From Streptomyces sp. HPF1205 (GTDB taxonomy: Bacteria > Actinomycetota > Actinomycetes > Streptomycetales > Streptomycetaceae), in NCBI RefSeq assembly GCF_020400825.1, contig NZ_JAINVH010000032.1:1-64000 (forward strand): a stretch of 64,000 bases of DNA, given 5' to 3'. The notes beneath the pieces were generated by a model, which ran no database searches, was not told where the DNA came from, and was given only the letters and a program-made list of their open reading frames with translations. Shown here in pieces: positions 46,085 to 54,825 of the stretch (positions are counted from its first letter, which is position 1; each line of letters starts with the position of its first letter). Both the position numbers and the translations under genes were made by a program.

Positions 46085-47518
46085 ATGTCGGACAGCTCCT
46101 GGACCCGTGTTTCCTCCACCACCGGCCGTGCCGTGGTGCCCGGGCTGCTGCGCTCGCTCGACCCGCTGCTGCGCGCCTGGCTGCCGCGGCAGCGCTGGTT
46201 CGCCGGGAAGGGCCTGCCGATCGGCGGGTTCCACCTGACCGCGGCCACCGAGCTGGTGCCGCCCGGCGGGCGGCTCGGACCGCTGGGCCTGCTGCACGTC
46301 CTGGTCGACGTCGAGCAGCCGGGCCGGTCCCCCGACTGCTACCAACTGCTCCTCGGCGCCCACCCGCTGCTGCCGTCCGCCCTGGTGCGCGCCGCCCTCG
46401 GCCCCGCGGTCGGCGGCCCGTACGACGGCCTGACCCTCTACGACGCCCCGCACGACCCGCGGCTGGCCGCCCTGCTGCTGGAACGGCTGCGGATGCCGGG
46501 CCGGATCGGCCGGCTGCGCTTCACCACCGAGCCGCGCGCCCAGTTCCCGCCGGGCCTGACCCCGCGCGTGTCCACCGCCGAGCAGTCCAACACGTCGGTG
46601 GTGTACGGCGACACGTACATCCTGAAGCTCTTCCGCCGGGTCTCCCCCGGCACCAACCCCGACCTGGAACTGTCGCTGGCGCTGGCCAGGGCCGGCTGCA
46701 AGCGGGTGGCGGAGCCGGTGGCGTGGTTCGAGGCGGACGCGGCCGACGCGGCCGACTCGTCCGACTCGGCCGGGGAGGGCGAGCCGATGACGCTGGGCGT
46801 GCTGCAGCGGTACCTGCCCGGTTCCACCGACGGCTGGACGCTGGCCCTCGCCTCGGTCGCCGAGGACGGCGACTTCCGGCAGGAGGCGGCCGCCCTGGGC
46901 CGGGCCACCGCCGAGGTGCACGCCTCGCTGGCCGCCGCCCTGCCCGTGCACCGCCTCGGCGGCGCGGCGCTGGAACGGCTCGCCGCCGCGATGACGCACC
47001 GGCTGGAGGAGACCGCCGCCGAGGTCCCCGCGGTGCGCCCCTACGCGGGCGCCCTGCGCTCGGCGTTCGACGACCTGGCCAAGCTCGGGGCCGGCGCCGG
47101 GACGGCGGGCGCGGTGACCGCCCAGCGCGTCCACGGCGACCTGCACCTGGGCCAGGCCCTGCGCGGGCCGGACCGCGAGTGGGTGCTGATCGACTTCGAG
47201 GGCGAGCCGGCCCGGCCGCTGGCCGAGCGGCGCCGGGCGGCGCCGCCGGTGCAGGACGTCGCGGGCATGCTCCGCTCCTTCGACTACGCGGCCCACCACA
47301 GCGGCAACGGGCCCTGGGCGGCCCGCCACCGCGACGCCTACTGCTCGGGCTACGCGCAGGTGTCCGGCCACGACCCGCGCGAACAGCCCGTGCTGATACG
47401 GGCCTTCGAGACGGACAAGGCGGTGTACGAGGCCAGGTACGAGGCGCGGCACCGTCCCGCCTGGCTGCCCATCCCCCTCTCGGCCCTGGCCCGCCTGGCC
47501 GCCGCGGGGCCGGTATGA
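46085..47518 (+). CDS. mak: Maltokinase (Mak, formerly Pep2)
   Basis: Predicted 477 residues. It phosphorylates maltose with ATP to maltose-1-phosphate, the GlgE donor. The N-terminal cap has LRAWLPRQRWFAGKG, typical of maltokinases; the kinase-like part has AEQSNTSVVYGDTYILKLFR (ATP-lobe Lys), QRVHGDLHLGQALR (catalytic loop Asp) and WVLIDFEGEPARPLAERR (metal Asp), followed by VQDVAGMLRSFDYAA. A short Ala/Asp/Ser-rich insertion near residues 219-235 is low-complexity. ATG 46085 is chosen because a GAAAGGA site lies seven bases upstream and it begins the conserved domain, although the frame is open for 85 more codons. Confidence 0.93.
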   Translation: MSDSSWTRVSSTTGRAVVPGLLRSLDPLLRAWLPRQRWFAGKGLPIGGFHLTAATELVPPGGRLGPLGLLHVLVDVEQPGRSPDCYQLLLGAHPLLPSALVRAALGPAVGGPYDGLTLYDAPHDPRLAALLLERLRMPGRIGRLRFTTEPRAQFPPGLTPRVSTAEQSNTSVVYGDTYILKLFRRVSPGTNPDLELSLALARAGCKRVAEPVAWFEADAADAADSSDSAGEGEPMTLGVLQRYLPGSTDGWTLALASVAEDGDFRQEAAALGRATAEVHASLAAALPVHRLGGAALERLAAAMTHRLEETAAEVPAVRPYAGALRSAFDDLAKLGAGAGTAGAVTAQRVHGDLHLGQALRGPDREWVLIDFEGEPARPLAERRRAAPPVQDVAGMLRSFDYAAHHSGNGPWAARHRDAYCSGYAQVSGHDPREQPVLIRAFETDKAVYEARYEARHRPAWLPIPLSALARLAAAGPV

Positions 47519-47583
47519 AGCCGGTCCGAAGCGGCCTGCCACCGGTACGCAGCGGTACGAGCGGGCGTGAAGCCGGTATGAAG
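47510..47583 (+). repeat. Direct repeat around the mak stop codon
   Basis: CCGGTATGAAG occurs at 47510-47520, containing the mak TGA, and again at 47573-47583; shorter GCGGTACGA-like copies lie between. The 124-base mak-glgB gap is otherwise featureless. Confidence 0.65.
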
Positions 47584-47642
47584 GCGTAAGGACCGGGGCG
47601 CGCCCCGCACCACCGACACGAACCCCCGAGGAGAATCCGCCC

Positions 47643-49985
47643 GTGACCCCGCGCACACCCGAAACCCCCTCCGGCCGCACTCCCGAGGCGACGGCGCGCG
47701 GCTACGACGCGACCACACCGCGGCCGAAGGCGTCCGGTACCGCCCCGAAGAAGGCCGCGGCCAGGAGGGAGGCCGCTCCCGCGCACGTCGCGGCCGGTGC
47801 CACCGGGAGCAGCCTCGACCCGCGCGAGCGGGAGCGGCTGCTGGGCGGGGAGCACCACGACCCGCACTCGCTGCTCGGCGCCCACCGGGAGGGCGGCGCC
47901 GTGCGGTTCCGGGCCCTGCGCCCGTACGCGCGGGGCGTGGCCGTCCTGGCCGACGGGATGCGGGTGGAGCTGGAGCCGGAGGGCGACGGCCTGTTCTCCG
48001 CGCTGGTGCCGCTGGCGGAGATCCCCGCGTACCGGCTCGCGGTGACGTACGAGGACGGGGAGCACGTCGTCGACGACCCGTACCGGTTCCTGCCCGCGCT
48101 CGGCGAGCTCGACCTGCACCTGATCGGCGAGGGGCGGCACGAGGAGCTGTGGCGGGCGCTGGGGGCCCGCGTGATGGAGCACGGCGGGGTGCGGGGCACG
48201 CGGTTCACGGTGTGGGCGCCGAACGCGCGGGGTGTGCGGCTGGCGGCGGACTTCACCTACTGGGACGGCACGGCGTTCCCGATGCGGTCGCTGGGCGCGA
48301 CCGGGGTGTGGGAGCTGTTCGTGCCCGGCGTGGGCGCGGGCACCGCGTACAAGTACGAGATCGCCACGCGCGGCGGCGGGCGGGTGACGAAGGCGGACCC
48401 GATGGCGCGCGCCGCCGAGGTGCCGCCGAGCACGGCCTCGATCGTCACCGAGTCGCGGTACGAGTGGACCGACGAGGAGTGGATGGCGCACCGCGGCGAC
48501 GTGCCCGTCCACCGCGCGCCCTTCTCGGTGTACGAGGTGCACCTGCCGTCGTGGCGGCCGGGCCTGGACTACCGGGAGCTGGCCGAGCAGCTTCCCGCGT
48601 ACGTCAAGGAACTGGGCTTCACGCACGTGGAGTTGATGCCGGTCGCCGAGCACCCCTTCGGCGGCTCGTGGGGCTACCAGGTCACCTCGTACTACGCGCC
48701 GACCTCGCGGCTGGGGTCGCCGGACGACTTCCGGTACCTGGTCGACGCCCTCCACCGGGCCGGGATCGGCGTGATCATGGACTGGGTGCCGGCCCACTTC
48801 CCGAAGGACGAGTGGGCGCTGGCCCGGTTCGACGGCGAGCCGCTGTACGAGCACCCGGACCCGCGGATGGCCGAGCACCCGGACTGGGGCACGCTGACCT
48901 TCGACTTCGGCCGCACGGAGGTGCGCAACTTCCTGGTGGCCAACGCGGTCTACTGGTGCGAGGAGTTCCACATCGACGGGCTGCGGGTGGACGCGGTCGC
49001 CTCGATGCTGTACCTGGACTACTCGCGCGAGCCCGGCCAGTGGACGCCCAACGCCCACGGCGGCCGGGAGAACCTGGACGCGGTCGCCTTCCTGCAGGAG
49101 ATGAACGCGACCGTGTACCGCCGCTGCCCCGGCGCGGTCACCATCGCCGAGGAGTCCACCGCCTGGGACGGCGTCACCCGCGCCACCCACCACGTGGGCC
49201 CGACCGGTTTCGGCGGCCTCGGCTTCGGCCTGAAGTGGAACATGGGCTGGATGCACGACTCGCTGCAGTACGTGCAGCACGAGCCGGTGCACCGCAGGTA
49301 CCACCACGACGAGATGACGTTCTCGATGGTGTACGCGTACAGCGAGAACTACGTGCTGCCGATCTCGCACGACGAGGTGGTGCACGGCAAGCGGTCGCTG
49401 GTCAACAAGATGCCCGGCGACTGGTGGCAGCAGCGCGCCACCCAGCGCGCGTACCTGGCCTTCATGTGGGCGCATCCGGGCAAGCAGCTGCTGTTCATGG
49501 GCCAGGAGTTCGCGCAGGGCGCCGAGTGGTCGCACGACCACGGCCCGGACTGGTGGCTGCTGGACGAGACCTACTCGGCGGCGGGCGACCACCGCGGGGT
49601 ACGGGACCTGGTGCGCGACCTGAACGCGGTGTACGCCGCGACGCCCGCGCTGTGGCAGCTGGACACCGACCCCGCGGGCTTCGAGTGGATCGACGGGGGC
49701 GCGGCGGAGGACAACACGTTCTCCTTCCTGCGGTTCGGGGCCGACGGCGAACCGCTGCTGTGCGTCAGCAACTTCTCCCCCGTGGTACGGCACGACTACC
49801 GCCTGGGCACGCCCGACGAGGTGTGGACGCGGGTGCTGAACACCGACGACGCGCGGTACGGCGGCAGCGGGGTGGCGGTCGACGTGCCGCTGAAGCCCGA
49901 GGCGACGCCGTGGCACGGCCGTAAGCACAGCGTCCGGCTGACGCTGCCGCCGCTGGCGACGGTGTGGCTGCGGCCGGCGGAATGA
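47643..49985 (+). CDS. glgB: 1,4-alpha-glucan branching enzyme
   Basis: Predicted 780 residues. It adds alpha-1,6 branches to the growing glucan. The first 55 residues are a low-complexity Thr/Pro/Arg/Ala extension; two CBM48-like domains follow ([40 protein letters not shown]), then the GH13 barrel with [56 protein letters not shown] (nucleophile Asp), [12 protein letters not shown] (acid Glu) and [18 protein letters not shown] 47643 has GAGGAG ten bases upstream. It ends the cluster, and its terminator is shared with the convergent DUF1254 gene. Confidence 0.95.
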   Translation: MTPRTPETPSGRTPEATARGYDATTPRPKASGTAPKKAAARREAAPAHVAAGATGSSLDPRERERLLGGEHHDPHSLLGAHREGGAVRFRALRPYARGVAVLADGMRVELEPEGDGLFSALVPLAEIPAYRLAVTYEDGEHVVDDPYRFLPALGELDLHLIGEGRHEELWRALGARVMEHGGVRGTRFTVWAPNARGVRLAADFTYWDGTAFPMRSLGATGVWELFVPGVGAGTAYKYEIATRGGGRVTKADPMARAAEVPPSTASIVTESRYEWTDEEWMAHRGDVPVHRAPFSVYEVHLPSWRPGLDYRELAEQLPAYVKELGFTHVELMPVAEHPFGGSWGYQVTSYYAPTSRLGSPDDFRYLVDALHRAGIGVIMDWVPAHFPKDEWALARFDGEPLYEHPDPRMAEHPDWGTLTFDFGRTEVRNFLVANAVYWCEEFHIDGLRVDAVASMLYLDYSREPGQWTPNAHGGRENLDAVAFLQEMNATVYRRCPGAVTIAEESTAWDGVTRATHHVGPTGFGGLGFGLKWNMGWMHDSLQYVQHEPVHRRYHHDEMTFSMVYAYSENYVLPISHDEVVHGKRSLVNKMPGDWWQQRATQRAYLAFMWAHPGKQLLFMGQEFAQGAEWSHDHGPDWWLLDETYSAAGDHRGVRDLVRDLNAVYAATPALWQLDTDPAGFEWIDGGAAEDNTFSFLRFGADGEPLLCVSNFSPVVRHDYRLGTPDEVWTRVLNTDDARYGGSGVAVDVPLKPEATPWHGRKHSVRLTLPPLATVWLRPAE

Positions 49986-49999
49986 CGCGGGGCCGGGGC

Positions 50000-50027
50000 G
50001 GCCTGAGGCGGCCGGCCGCCTCAGGCC
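50000..50027. terminator. Perfect 28-bp palindrome between glgB and a DUF1254 gene
   Basis: GGCCTGAGGCGGCC is followed directly by its complement, a 14-bp stem with no fixed loop. It lies 14 bases after the glgB stop, and its right arm includes the TGA (50021-50023) of the convergent gene. A bidirectional terminator is likely. Confidence 0.85.
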
Positions 50028-51454
50028 GGTTCGATCTCGCCGGGCCGCCAGGTCTGGTCGAACCAGCTTTCGAGCGGGCCGTACAGCCGCAGTATGACGA
50101 ACCATCCTTTGCCGGGCACGGTGCGGATCCAGTTCGCCTCCCTGCCCGCCGGCGGGGTCGGGCCGAAGTGGACGATCGTGTCGCCGTTGGCCTCCGCCCG
50201 GACGTCGCCGGACAGGCTGTTCACGCTCGGGTAGGGGTCGTCGGTGCGCAGCAGTGAGCGGGTCTGCGGGTCGTAGACGTTGACCGCCCAGAAGTCCTCT
50301 GCCGGGACGTCGCGCGGCAGCCTGAGCGTGTAGCTCCTCGCGCCGTCGAGCCACGCGCCGGTGGAGTCCTCCGCCGTGTAGGCGTACTGCGATCCGGCCC
50401 CGACGGCCGCTGCCGCCATCGCCGGTGAGGAGGCCGTCGCGAAGTAGTGGAACACCGCCCGGGCGTCCAGCAGCCGGGCGCCTTGCGGGGACAGGAACTC
50501 GTGGCTGCGCGAGGGCCACGGGTTCTTCCAGGAACTGCCGGAGTAGAGGTAGAAGGCGGGGTCGCGCGGCTTGAAGGCCAGCGTCCGTACGATGCCCGCC
50601 GCGATCCTGGCGGCGGTGTCCAGGATCGCGCGCATGCGGTCGTCCGGCCGGAACGGCGTGCCGTGCACGATGCCGACCGAGGCGAGCTGCCCGGCCAGTT
50701 CGCTGTCGAGCGCCTCGGGCGGTTCCCCCTGGACGAGGGTGTCGATCTCCTCGAAGAACGAGAAGTCGTTCGCGTGGATCGTGTTGAAGTCCGCCTCGGC
50801 GAAGTCGACGAAGCGCTGCTCGGGCGGGTCCGCCGCGGCCGAGAGCGGATGGACGCGCGCCTGGAGCAGGTTCTGCGCGCCGCCCAGCGCTCGCATCAGC
50901 ACCCAGCAGGAGAAGGTCGCCGGCCGCGCGACGACGTATCCGTCCGGCACGTCGCCGTCGTAGCCCGGGGGCAGGAAGAGGTACCTGCCTCCTTCTCCCT
51001 TGTCGGGCCCGGCGATGCCCATGTCGATGACGTAGCGCTGCCACAGGTCGTTGACGAGGCACAGCGAGTCCGGCGGTGACTCGACGACGGTGGGCCCGTC
51101 CTCGTCGAGGGCCAGGCAGGTCATGCCGTACGTGGTCTCCGTGTTGGCCGTCAGCAGCATCGGTGCCGAGCCGCAGCGCGTGGCCGTGTAGCCGATCGTG
51201 CGGGAGTCGACGCCCAGGCCGCGCAGTCCTCGCCGCATCGCGACCATCGAGGCGCCGGGCACGCAGTTGAGGAACACCTCGATCCCGCGCAGCAGGTCCA
51301 GGGCGTCGTAGCTGCGGGTGACCGCGTCGGGCAGCGGCATGCCGTCGAAGAAGTCGAGCGCGCCGAAGACCGTCTCCACCCGGTCCGGGACGCTGATCGA
51401 GGCAAGGGCCGCGGCCGTGGTGCCGGGGCCCGGGCCGTCGCTCGTGTGCGGCAT
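50021..51454 (-). CDS. DUF1254/DUF1214 protein, paralogue 1
   Basis: Predicted 477 residues. The DUF1254 half (about 50-170) includes LLTANTETTYGMTCLALDED and GPTVVESPPDSLCLVNDLWQ, and the DUF1214 half (about 330-470) includes FWAVNVYDPQTRSLLRTDDP and PPAGREANWIRTVPGKGWFV with the ending LESWFDQTWRPGEIE. Such proteins are widespread and lack a firmly known function. No signal peptide is visible, unlike many proteobacterial members. ATG 51454 has AGGAGG six bases upstream. It follows a second, longer copy by 45 bases on the same strand, so the two probably form an operon. Confidence 0.85.
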   Translation of the reverse strand: MPHTSDGPGPGTTAAALASISVPDRVETVFGALDFFDGMPLPDAVTRSYDALDLLRGIEVFLNCVPGASMVAMRRGLRGLGVDSRTIGYTATRCGSAPMLLTANTETTYGMTCLALDEDGPTVVESPPDSLCLVNDLWQRYVIDMGIAGPDKGEGGRYLFLPPGYDGDVPDGYVVARPATFSCWVLMRALGGAQNLLQARVHPLSAAADPPEQRFVDFAEADFNTIHANDFSFFEEIDTLVQGEPPEALDSELAGQLASVGIVHGTPFRPDDRMRAILDTAARIAAGIVRTLAFKPRDPAFYLYSGSSWKNPWPSRSHEFLSPQGARLLDARAVFHYFATASSPAMAAAAVGAGSQYAYTAEDSTGAWLDGARSYTLRLPRDVPAEDFWAVNVYDPQTRSLLRTDDPYPSVNSLSGDVRAEANGDTIVHFGPTPPAGREANWIRTVPGKGWFVILRLYGPLESWFDQTWRPGEIEPA

Positions 51455-51499
51455 CGCGTACCTCCTGTGCGGGTCGTCCCCTCCGGTCCGTTCCGGTCC

Positions 51500-53092
51500 T
51501 CAGTCCGCCGCCTCGATCTCGCCCGGGCGCCAGGTCCTGTCGAAGAACGGCGGCAGGGGGCTGTAGAACCGCAGGACCACGAACCACCCGCGGCCCGGCA
51601 CGGTCCGGATCCAGTTGCCCTCCGGCACGCCGTCGGGCCGGCCGGGCCCGAAGTGCAGCGTGGTCGTGCCGTCGGCGTCGCGGACCGCCGCCGGGCCCGG
51701 GTAGTCCTGGCTGCCGGCCCGGGGAAAGCGCTGCGGAGTGTCGAGCATGGAGCGGGTCTGGTTGTCGTACACGGTGCACGACCAGAACCTGGCGGCGGGG
51801 ATGTCCGGCGGCAGCGCCAGGCGGTAGCGCCTCGCGCCGTCCAGGGCCTCGCCCCGCCGGTCGGCGAACGCGAACACGTACTGCGAACCGATGCCGGTCA
51901 GACGCGCCGTGAACGCCGGGCTGATGCCCACGCCCAGGTACCACCACCACGACCGCAGGTTGAGCTTGCGGGCGCCGTCGCTCGCCCGGGTCTCCACGCC
52001 CCGGTCGGTGATGTCCGCGGGCGGGGTCATGAAGTCGTGGCCGGACACGAGCAGGCCGTTGAGCCACTGGGACCGCGGGCCGTAGTAGTGCGCGCCCTCG
52101 GCCGGGCGCGGGCGGCAGGCCAGGGTACGGGCCGTGGCGTTCCCCACCGCCGCCGCTTCGGCGAGGATCTCCCGCATCCGCGCGTCGGGCCGGAAGGGCC
52201 GGCCCTTGGCGATCCCGACCGCGGCCAGCGCGCCAGCGATCTCGGGGTCGAGCGCCTCGGCCGGCTGGTCGTGCACGAGCTCGCTCGCGAGGTCGAAGTA
52301 CGTCGCGTCCGCGGGCGGGATCATGTCGACGGCGAGCCCGCTGCCCTCGACGAAACGCGGCGCGTCGGCCTCGCGCAGGCCGGCCGTCCAGAACCGCGGG
52401 GTCAGCGGCATGGGCGGCTCGGTGCCGCCGGTGACGATCGGCGCGAGGCCGGTCCCGTACAGCCCGTGGACGTAGCGGTAGAGGCGCAGCCCCCGCTTGA
52501 CGCGCTCGGCGACCGGCGCCGGATCGCCGTCCTCCAGGAACGCCCGCCCGACCAGGACGAGCCGGGTGGTGCGCGCCACGCGCGTGAAGAATCCCCCTTC
52601 GGGCAGCGGGCCCCGGTAACCGGGCGGCACGAAGAGGTACTTGCCGCCCGTCCCGCGATCGGGTCCCGGCAGCCCGGGGTCCTCGACCCAGCGGAACCAC
52701 ATGTCGTTGACGAAGCAGAGGGTCAGGGGCGGCACCTCGACCACCAGCGGCCCCTCGGTCAGGTCGAGGAACGACAGGAAGTAGACGGTGTCCGCGTTGC
52801 CGGTCAGCACCAGCGTGCGGGCGTCCATGAACCGCGAGAAGAGCAGGACGTCGTGGTCCAGGACGCCCGCCTCGTGGAAACCCTTGCGGGCCGCCCACAG
52901 GCTGACGCCGGAATAGGCGTCGAGGAACGCGCTGACCGCGCGCATGCGGTCCAGGTGGTCGTAGACGCGGTCCGCGGTCTCCTCGGTGGGCATCCCGAGC
53001 GGGAAATCCCAGGTGCCCAGCCGCGTCTCGACCCGCTCGGGAGTCGAGATCGCCGCGATGGCCCGCGGTGACGTCCGTGCGGCTTCCTGCAA
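51500..53092 (-). CDS. DUF1254/DUF1214 protein, paralogue 2
   Basis: Predicted 530 residues. The domain order matches its neighbour: LVLTGNADTVYFLSFLDLTE, PPLTLCFVNDMWFRWVEDPG, then FWSCTVYDNQTRSMLDTPQR and VPEGNWIRTVPGRGWFVVLR with the ending PPFFDRTWRPGEIEAAD. Extra segments in the middle (about 190-270) explain the greater length. There is no ATG near the N-terminus; I chose TTG 53092, with ACGGAG seven bases upstream, over a TTG at 53191 without a site. The start remains uncertain. The pair diverged long ago: only short motifs are shared, so it is an old duplication or two separate acquisitions. Confidence 0.8.
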   Translation of the reverse strand: MQEAARTSPRAIAAISTPERVETRLGTWDFPLGMPTEETADRVYDHLDRMRAVSAFLDAYSGVSLWAARKGFHEAGVLDHDVLLFSRFMDARTLVLTGNADTVYFLSFLDLTEGPLVVEVPPLTLCFVNDMWFRWVEDPGLPGPDRGTGGKYLFVPPGYRGPLPEGGFFTRVARTTRLVLVGRAFLEDGDPAPVAERVKRGLRLYRYVHGLYGTGLAPIVTGGTEPPMPLTPRFWTAGLREADAPRFVEGSGLAVDMIPPADATYFDLASELVHDQPAEALDPEIAGALAAVGIAKGRPFRPDARMREILAEAAAVGNATARTLACRPRPAEGAHYYGPRSQWLNGLLVSGHDFMTPPADITDRGVETRASDGARKLNLRSWWWYLGVGISPAFTARLTGIGSQYVFAFADRRGEALDGARRYRLALPPDIPAARFWSCTVYDNQTRSMLDTPQRFPRAGSQDYPGPAAVRDADGTTTLHFGPGRPDGVPEGNWIRTVPGRGWFVVLRFYSPLPPFFDRTWRPGEIEAAD

Positions 53093-53258
53093 GGAATCGC
53101 TCCGTTCTCGCGCCGAGGCCCCCGGGCTCCCGTCCTCCTCGTCCTCGGAAGTCCTTGCCGACCATCGTCCGCGCCCGCCGCCCGGCCGCAACCGGCGCCG
53201 CGCCGATCGAGTGGCCCGGGGCAGGCGGGCGGGGGGGCGCGTCGCCGGAAGGCCGGCG

Positions 53259-54704
53259 TCAGGCCGGCTGCCATGCCCGGATCAGGTCGGTGGGGCCGTA
53301 GAGGGCGGCGGGACCGGGGGCGGCGGTGCCGGTGCGGGAGACGGCGATCAGGGGGGTGGCGGCTGTGGCGCCCGGGACCGCGAGGGCGTCGCGGGCCAGC
53401 GCGGCGAAGTCGTGGGAGTCGAAGGCGGCGTTCTCGTGCCATTTGATGGAGCCGACGAAGTGGACGGCTCGGGCCGGGGCCGCGCGGTCGGTGCCGACCA
53501 GGTCGACCTCGGGGTTGTTGGTACGCGGCCACCAGCCGCCGACCTCGGCGGTGTCCGGCCAGCGGTCGTCGGGCAGCAGCCGGGCCAGCGCCTCTCGGAC
53601 GACGGGTTCGATCGCGCGGCCGCGCCAGGAGGTCCAGCCCCGCTCGACGGTCTCCGCCAGGCGTGCCCCCCGGCCGCGCTCCACCTCGGAGATGCCGCGC
53701 TCCAGGAAGGCCAGCCAGAACCGCAGGTAGGGGTCGGCGACACGGTAGCGGCGGTCCCGGTCACCGGGCCGGGTGGACAGGGGCGTGTCGACGGCGACGA
53801 CGCGCCGCGAGGTCAGCCGAGCGAGCACGGGATTCAGCGAACCGGCCGCCAGCGGCTTCTCACCGGAACCCGATTTTGCCGCGATGGAGCTGAAGGTGCG
53901 CTCGCCCGTCCCGATCACCGACAGCACGTGCCTCGCCTGGAGTTCGGCCGGGAACTCCGCCGCCAGCGAGCGCTCGCCCGAGACGAGCAAGGGTGAGGTC
54001 GGGTCGTCCAGGGCGCGCCGCAGGAAGTCCGTACGGCTCTCCCCCTCGCGCCATTCCTGGCAGATCAGCGGCAGCCCCCCGGTGACCAGATGGGCGTCGA
54101 AGGCGTCGGCGGGCGGCAGCCCGGTCATCGTCATGACCTCGTACGGGGTGAGCGGCGCCAGGACCATTTCGACCGCTCGCTGGTGGAACGGCCGTCCGTA
54201 CTCGGACAGTTGCTCCATCATCGCCAGGTCACTGCCGATCAGGACCAGCAGAACGGGTTTGCCGCTCAGCGCCCGGTCCCACGCCGTCTGCAAGGTGCCC
54301 TCGGCCACCGGGTCCGCCTCGATCAGCCACGGCAGCTCGTCCACTACGACGATGCTCGGCTCGTCCTCGGGCAGCACCGCCGCGAGCAGCCGGAACGCGG
54401 CGTCCCAGGTGGCCACGGACTCCACGCCCGCCAGCAGTTGGCGGCCCGGCAGCGCGGAATCCCGCAGAGCGGCGAGGAAGCCGGCCCGCTCCTGGGCGGG
54501 GGACTCGCCGCGGGTCGCCTGATAGACCACGTACGGCACCCCGGCGCGTTCGCAGAAGACGTCCACCAGCCGTGACTTCCCCACCCGGCGCCGCCCCCGC
54601 AGCAGCAGCGCCCGGCCCCGCTGGTCTCCCCGCCCCTCCCGCACCCAGTCCAGGTGGCGTTCCAGCATGGCCAGCTCGCGCCCGCGCCCCACGAATCCGG
54701 CCAT
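53259..54704 (-). CDS. DUF234-type AAA ATPase with nuclease-like C-terminus
   Basis: Predicted 481 residues. The N-terminal ATPase is clear: FVGRGRELAMLERHLDWV, Walker A LLRGRRRVGKSRLVD (near 35-49), Walker B IVVVDELPWLIE (near 117) and LIGSDLAMME as sensor strand. A winged-helix part (about 240-330) precedes a DUF234 region with a PD-(D/E)xK-like fold: WWPRTNNPEVDLVG has the Asp (401), but the following strand reads HFVGSIKW with Ser419 where active nucleases have Glu, so it may not cut DNA. Relatives are frequent in archaea and bacteria, with unproven roles. The AT-rich repeats just upstream suggest control or binding by a cognate factor. Confidence 0.85.
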   Translation of the reverse strand: MAGFVGRGRELAMLERHLDWVREGRGDQRGRALLLRGRRRVGKSRLVDVFCERAGVPYVVYQATRGESPAQERAGFLAALRDSALPGRQLLAGVESVATWDAAFRLLAAVLPEDEPSIVVVDELPWLIEADPVAEGTLQTAWDRALSGKPVLLVLIGSDLAMMEQLSEYGRPFHQRAVEMVLAPLTPYEVMTMTGLPPADAFDAHLVTGGLPLICQEWREGESRTDFLRRALDDPTSPLLVSGERSLAAEFPAELQARHVLSVIGTGERTFSSIAAKSGSGEKPLAAGSLNPVLARLTSRRVVAVDTPLSTRPGDRDRRYRVADPYLRFWLAFLERGISEVERGRGARLAETVERGWTSWRGRAIEPVVREALARLLPDDRWPDTAEVGGWWPRTNNPEVDLVGTDRAAPARAVHFVGSIKWHENAAFDSHDFAALARDALAVPGATAATPLIAVSRTGTAAPGPAALYGPTDLIRAWQPA

Positions 54705-54723
54705 GAACTACCTGCCTTCTCTG

Positions 54724-54806
54724 ACTCAACCAAAGTTTACTCAAGTCAATTTTACTCTACTTGAGTTTAGTCAACTAGAATTGAGTAACCGGGAGTAGCG
54801 AGTCAA
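54724..54806. promoter_or_regulatory. AT-rich ACTCAA/AGTCAA repeat array upstream of the DUF234 ATPase
   Basis: In about 80 bases I count ACTCAA at 54724-54729 and 54739-54744, its complement TTGAGT at 54761-54766 and 54781-54786, and AGTCAA at 54744-54749, 54769-54774 and 54801-54806. ACTCAAGT (54739-54746) and ACTTGAGT (54759-54766) form a perfect 8-bp dyad. The stretch 54721-54790 is only about 34 percent GC by my count, against over 70 percent in flanking genes. Confidence 0.75.
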
Positions 54807-54825
54807 GCCCTTTCCGTGAGACCCC

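Noticed and set aside
46740-46790. A frameshift in mak at the Ala/Asp/Ser-rich segment
   Set aside because: The reading frame continues with intact kinase motifs on both sides, so it is a low-complexity insertion.
46521-53165. A 2214-codon open frame on the minus strand
   Set aside because: It runs antisense through mak, glgB and the DUF1254 genes, is Arg/Gly/Pro-rich, has no domain, and exists because high GC removes stops.
53259-54806. The DUF234 cassette as a complete mobile element or toxin-antitoxin pair
   Set aside because: There is no integrase, no flanking direct repeat that I can see and no second small gene, so only an accessory-gene interpretation is supported.
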